From Acidobacteriota bacterium (GTDB lineage Bacteria; Acidobacteriota; Vicinamibacteria; Fen-336), in assembly GCA_022340585.1 (NCBI GenBank), contig JAJDNS010000142.1, forward strand, positions 1 to 41,818: DNA of 41,818 nt, given 5' to 3'. This document shows, piece after piece, positions 38,709 to 41,818 of the stretch. The notes beneath the pieces are model-generated. The model ran no database searches. It was not told the DNA's origin and was given only the letters and a program-made list of their open reading frames with translations. The translations under genes and the position numbers were made by a program. The stretch's first letter is position 1. Each line of letters opens with the position of its first letter.

Positions 38709-38714
38709 ATGGTA
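38709..38714 (-). promoter_or_regulatory. -10-like box of the second kinase (leaderless candidate)
   Basis: On the minus strand TACCAT ends 8 nt before ATG 38700 with no Shine-Dalgarno sequence between. It is weaker than the boxes before serC and the selenoprotein. Confidence 0.3.
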
Positions 38715-38842
38715 GCACCGCAGTGGCCATGCCGGTCTCGCTGCCCTGGAGAACGCACCTGGCCGCCGGGCGGTTCCAGTTTCGGGGACACCGGCTCGTT
38801 CTCTCCGCCTCGCGGGCGGGGAAACGAGCGGAGTGTCCTCCC

Positions 38843-40504
38843 CTAGCTCTGGCGGTCGAGCTCGGTGGTGGGGAGGAAGCCGGGCGGCTGCCGGTGGTGC
38901 GTGGCCTGCTCGAAGGCGAAGGCGAGGCCGACGAGCCGGGACTCGCTCCAGGCGCGCCCCATGAACGAGATGCCCACCGGCAGTCCGAAGACGAGACCCA
39001 TGGGAACGGTGAGGCTCGGGTACCCGGCGACCGCGGCCACCGTCGAGCTCCCCCCGACGAAGTGGTCGCCGTTGACGAGGTCGGTCATCCACGCCGGCGC
39101 CCCGGTGGGGGCGACGAGGGCGTCGAGGTGGTGCTCGTCGAGCACGGCGTCGAGCCCCTCCTTCCGGGAGAGCCGCCGGCAGGTCTCGAGGGCCTCGAGG
39201 TACTCGGGCGTCGTGAGCGGCCCCTTCTCCTGGGCCTCGAGGAAGATCTCCTGGCCGAAGTACGGCATCTCGCGGTCCCGGTGCCCCTCGTTGAAGGCGA
39301 TCGCCTCCTCGAGCGTCTTCACCCGGGCGCCCAGACCGAGCGAGACGAGGTACGTGTTGAGATCGGCCTTGAACTCGTAGAGCAGCACCTGATATTCGGG
39401 ATCGTACAGCTCCTTCCGGTGCGGGACGTCGGCGGGGTCGACGATCTCGGCCCCCTGCCGCTTCATCTCGGCGAGGGCCTCCTCGAAGAGGGCATCTACG
39501 GCGGGATGGAACCCCGCCATCTCCCGGGCCACCCCGATGCGGGCGCCCTTCAGGCTCCCGGGATCCAGGGCGACCGTGTAGTCGGCCCGGTGCTCTCCGG
39601 CCCCGGCGGTGGCCTCGTCGCGCGGATCCACCCCGGCCAGCGCGGTCAGCAGGGCCGCGGCGTCGGCGACGGTCCGCGCCATGGGGCCGGCGGTGTCCTG
39701 GGTGTGGGAGATGGGAATGATGCCGGCGCGGCTCACCAGGCCCACCGTGGGCTTGATGCCCACGACACCGTTGGCGGTGGAGGGGCAGACGATCGACCCA
39801 TCGGTCTCGGTGCCCACGGCCACGGCGCAGAGGCTGGCGGAGACCGCGACCCCGGATCCAGAGCTCGATCCGCAGGGGTTGCGATCGAGGGCGTAGGGGT
39901 TGCGACACCGGCCCCCTCGGCCGCTCCACCCCGAGGTCGACCGCGAGGAGCGGAAGTTGGCCCACTCCGAGAGGTTGGCCTTGCCAAGGATCACCGCGCC
40001 GGCCTCGCGGAGACGCTGGGCGACGTGGGAGTCCTGCCTCGGGATCGAGCCCTCGAGGGCCAGCGACCCGGCGGTGGTGGTCATCTGGTCGGCGGTGTCG
40101 ATGTTGTCCTTGACGAGCACGGGTATGCCGTGGAGGGGGCCACGGACGCCCTGCGCCTGGCGCTCGGTGTCGAGGGTCCCGGCGATGTCGAGGGCCTCGG
40201 GGTTCGTCTCGATGACGCTCCGGAGCTTCGGGCCCTGCCCGTCGATGGCCTCGATCCGGCTCAGGTAGGCCTGGGTGAGGCGGCGGGAGGTGAGCTCCCC
40301 GTCGGCCATGCGCTTCTGGAGATCCGCGACGCTGGCTTCCCTGAACTCGAACGCCGGAACCCGGAACCCTGCGTCCGTGGCCGTCTGGTCTCCGGTCCCG
40401 GGAGCGGGGCGGCAGGCTCCCGCGGCCGCCGCGGCTCCCGTCAGCGCCCCCACCCCCAGGAACCCGCGACGATCGATGGTGGGCGAGCCCTTCACTGGCT
40501 TCAT
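38843..40504 (-). CDS. Tat-exported amidase (amidase-signature family)
   Basis: This 553-residue hydrolase has an N-terminus with DRRGFLGVGALTGAAAAAGAC, a twin-arginine signal with a lipobox-like end, so it may be a Tat-exported lipoprotein. The amidase-signature core has K132 in GIPVLVKDN, the glycine/serine loop PCGSSSGSGVAVSA (212-218) with the bridging serine, and the nucleophile S237 in GTETDGSIVCPS. Members hydrolyse C-N bonds of varied amides; it is not GatA, which is cytoplasmic and adjoins gatB/C. ATG 40504 overlaps the stop of the histidine phosphatase gene (ATGA), so the two are translated together. Substrate unknown. Confidence 0.92.
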   Translation of the reverse strand: MKPVKGSPTIDRRGFLGVGALTGAAAAAGACRPAPGTGDQTATDAGFRVPAFEFREASVADLQKRMADGELTSRRLTQAYLSRIEAIDGQGPKLRSVIETNPEALDIAGTLDTERQAQGVRGPLHGIPVLVKDNIDTADQMTTTAGSLALEGSIPRQDSHVAQRLREAGAVILGKANLSEWANFRSSRSTSGWSGRGGRCRNPYALDRNPCGSSSGSGVAVSASLCAVAVGTETDGSIVCPSTANGVVGIKPTVGLVSRAGIIPISHTQDTAGPMARTVADAAALLTALAGVDPRDEATAGAGEHRADYTVALDPGSLKGARIGVAREMAGFHPAVDALFEEALAEMKRQGAEIVDPADVPHRKELYDPEYQVLLYEFKADLNTYLVSLGLGARVKTLEEAIAFNEGHRDREMPYFGQEIFLEAQEKGPLTTPEYLEALETCRRLSRKEGLDAVLDEHHLDALVAPTGAPAWMTDLVNGDHFVGGSSTVAAVAGYPSLTVPMGLVFGLPVGISFMGRAWSESRLVGLAFAFEQATHHRQPPGFLPTTELDRQS

Positions 40505-41085
40505 GGCGTCCTCCTCTCCCTCTCGTCCCGGGGGGTGCCTTCGCCCTCGCGGATCGAGAGGAGCTTTCGGGCGTCCCAGTCCACGATCACCAGCGTCCCC
40601 GTGGGCACGAACCGGTCCTCGCCCACCTCTCGCGCCAGCGTGCGCACGACGCCGCCGTGGGTGAACAGGGCGTGGCGGCCGGGCGGCAGCTCGTCGACGA
40701 AGGAGAGCACCCGGCGGCGAAGGTCATTGAAGCTCTCGCCCCCGGGGGCGCGGAAGCCCTCGAAGCGCATGAGCTCGTCCCGCGCGGCCTCGTCCATGGC
40801 CATGTAGCCGACGCCCTCGAGGTCGCCAAAGCTGATCTCGCGGAGGCGCCGGTCCGGGGTCGGCTCGCCGTGGGCGAGACGGGCGGTGCTGACGGCCCGG
40901 ACGAGGTCTGAAGACCAGACCCCGTCGAACGGCTCGCCGTCGAACAGGGGCTTGAGGGCCGCGGCCTGCGACTCTCCGCGCTCGGTGAGGGGGACGTCGG
41001 TCCAGCCGGCCAGGTGGCGTCCGCGGCTCGCCGGTGTCTCGCCGTGGCGGACGAGCCAGAGCTCTCGGTGGTGATTCGAGGACAT
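40501..41085 (-). CDS. Histidine phosphatase-family protein
   Basis: This 194-residue protein of the phosphoglycerate-mutase/acid-phosphatase superfamily (cytoplasmic branch) has LVRHGETPA with the phospho-accepting H14, the acid residue E90 in FGDLEG, and H143 in FTHGGVVR. WSSDLVRAVSTA is the second conserved block. It probably removes phosphate from a small molecule; members include alpha-ribazole phosphatase and broad phosphatases, and I cannot choose between them. There is no Shine-Dalgarno sequence, but TAGACT (41093-41098, minus) lies 7 nt before ATG 41085, so the transcript is probably leaderless. It overlaps the amidase gene by 4 nt. Confidence 0.9.
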   Translation of the reverse strand: MSSNHHRELWLVRHGETPASRGRHLAGWTDVPLTERGESQAAALKPLFDGEPFDGVWSSDLVRAVSTARLAHGEPTPDRRLREISFGDLEGVGYMAMDEAARDELMRFEGFRAPGGESFNDLRRRVLSFVDELPPGRHALFTHGGVVRTLAREVGEDRFVPTGTLVIVDWDARKLLSIREGEGTPRDERERRTP

Positions 41086-41092
41086 GCGGAGA

Positions 41093-41098
41093 AGTCTA
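41093..41098 (-). promoter_or_regulatory. -10 box of the phosphatase-amidase operon (leaderless candidate)
   Basis: On the minus strand TAGACT ends 7 nt before ATG 41085, with no ribosome site between. Confidence 0.4.
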
Positions 41099-41172
41099 TC
41101 AATGGGGAGGCGCGCGCGCGTGGGGCATTTGCGTCACCCGGAGAGGGAGTGACCGGAGGGCGGGAACGAGAC

Positions 41173-41282
41173 CATTCCGGGGGCCCCGCGCTGGGCAGCG
41201 CCTCGCCAAGGACACGATCGCCATGGCGGAATCGTGTCCTTGGCCAAAGCAGCCGCCTGCAGGCCGGTTCGGCCCCGGAATG
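41173..41282. repeat. 110-bp inverted-repeat element with three internal hairpins
   Basis: The ends CATTCCGGGG (41173-41182) and CCCCGGAATG (41273-41282) are perfect 10-bp inverted repeats. Inside are GCGCTG-gg-CAGCGC (41188-41201), a long palindrome with 14-bp arms (41205-41218 with 41231-41244) around CGCCATGGCG, and GCCTGCAGGC (41255-41264). It lies between two minus-strand genes and carries no coding frame. A REP/MITE-like element, a processed RNA or a composite terminator are all possible. Confidence 0.6.
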
Positions 41283-41289
41283 AGACGTC

Positions 41290-41818
41290 CTAGCCCCTGC
41301 CGAACAGGGTGCCCAGGTTTCCGGCCATCCGGGCGAGGTCGTCCACGGGGGAGCCGTCTCCGTCGGCGTCGAGTATGCGGCCCAGAGCGCCCCCCAGACC
41401 GGGGGATCTCTGGTCCATCTGCCGGGTCGCGCCACCGAGGATATCGGCCAGCCCGCCGCCTCCGGCCGGGCCCTGCCGCTTTGCGCGGCCGAGGGCTCCC
41501 ATGACCAGGGGGGCGAGCATGGCCAGCAGCTGCATGGCCTTGGCGGCGTCGAGGCCGGTGGACTTGCCGAGCGACACGGCCGCCCTCTCCTTGCGCCCGC
41601 CCAGAACGTGGCCGAGGATCTTCGTTCCGGCCGCGACCGCTGCTCCGCGGCCGAGGAAGGAGCCCGCGTCATCGAGGACGCTCCCGTCGTGGTCACGGTC
41701 GAGGGCCCCGGCGAGCGAGTCGAGCCCGCCGGGGTTGGAGGTCTGACGCTGCAGGGCGCCGAGGATCAGGGGCACCGCGGCCTGGATGGCGGTGCCGGCC
41801 TGGGCCTCGTCGATGCCG
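41290..41818 (-). CDS. DUF937 protein (YidB-like), N-terminus beyond the window
   Basis: About 175 C-terminal residues are visible; the frame runs off the right edge. IDEAQAGTAIQAAVPLILGA and SNPGGLDSLAGALDRDHDGS are typical of DUF937, followed by HVLGGRKERAAVSLGKSTGL and LLAMLAPLVMGALGRAKR. Glycine-rich repeats with an aspartate-rich RILDADGDGSPVDDLARMAG end the protein (a DxDxDG calcium-like loop); a similar DRDHDGSVLDD precedes it. DUF937 proteins are widespread, with little known function. Its stop lies 8 nt from the structured element at 41173-41282, which may terminate it. Confidence 0.82.
   Translation of the reverse strand, partial: GIDEAQAGTAIQAAVPLILGALQRQTSNPGGLDSLAGALDRDHDGSVLDDAGSFLGRGAAVAAGTKILGHVLGGRKERAAVSLGKSTGLDAAKAMQLLAMLAPLVMGALGRAKRQGPAGGGGLADILGGATRQMDQRSPGLGGALGRILDADGDGSPVDDLARMAGNLGTLFGRG

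Noticed and set aside
38681..40807. 708-codon plus-strand frame over the amidase region
   Set aside because: Antisense shadow of an intact amidase with all catalytic residues.
1..41818. CRISPR arrays, rRNA, tRNA, prophage or insertion-sequence genes
   Set aside because: Looked for regularly spaced repeats, cloverleaf-like sequence, conserved rRNA stretches and transposase/integrase motifs; none was seen by eye.

Overview
The window is a gene-dense, very GC-rich (about 70 percent by eye) bacterial chromosomal segment with no rRNA, tRNA, CRISPR array, prophage or transposase gene that I can see. The gene content points to a Gram-negative (outer-membrane porin, Mla lipid transport, lipoproteins, Tat substrates), free-living heterotroph. 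Two Hanks-type Ser/Thr kinases (one with a C-terminal TolB-like propeller), a DUF6370-like small exported protein and many single-gene transcription units resemble uncultivated Acidobacteriota (for example Thermoanaerobaculia). That placement is inference from gene style, not from a marker gene.

Layout. 1-4143: the start of an exported protein, an orphan NarL-type response regulator, a secreted zinc metalloprotease with calcium-binding repeats, and an M74/MepA-like murein endopeptidase with LysM. 4369-5996: a helical protein followed by an SPFH protein with an SmpA/OmlA-like tail. 6003-7421: a decayed gene, a LOG-family nucleotide phosphoribohydrolase and a small membrane protein. 7458-7679: a short selenoprotein gene with an in-frame UGA, the most notable item here. 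7737-13566: an esterase-like phytase-family protein, a Fis-type HTH protein, serC, rsgA, a ferrochelatase gene and an SDR reductase. 13582-17154: a two-PilZ-domain protein divergent from an mlaE-mlaF-mlaD operon. 17179-22569: a kinase/TolB propeller protein, MsrB, a ZIP metal transporter and a TolB-like lipoprotein. 22663-27414: a large lipoprotein converging on a Tat-exported protein, then two SRPBCC-type proteins. 27570-33093: a GH5-type glycosidase, a beta-carbonic anhydrase, a gamma-glutamylcyclotransferase remnant, and a coupled porin plus GH140-like glycosidase pair. 33273-36750: a GYF-AIM24 protein, a TerB-like protein, a SnoaL-like protein and a GT4 glycosyltransferase. 36724-41818: a REP/MITE-like inverted repeat, a DUF6370-like protein, a second kinase, an amidase, a histidine phosphatase, a multi-hairpin intergenic element and a DUF937 protein cut by the window edge.

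Themes. Envelope maintenance is prominent (Mla, M74 endopeptidase, porin, lipoproteins, SPFH). Oligosaccharide use is suggested by the GH5, the GH140-like enzyme and the porin. Redox functions include MsrB and the selenoprotein. Several start codons lie 6-8 nt behind a TANNNT box with no Shine-Dalgarno sequence, suggesting leaderless transcripts. Other genes in the same window have strong GGAGG-type sites.

Nothing was searched or folded computationally. Family names come from motif recognition, and coordinates were read directly from the sequence.
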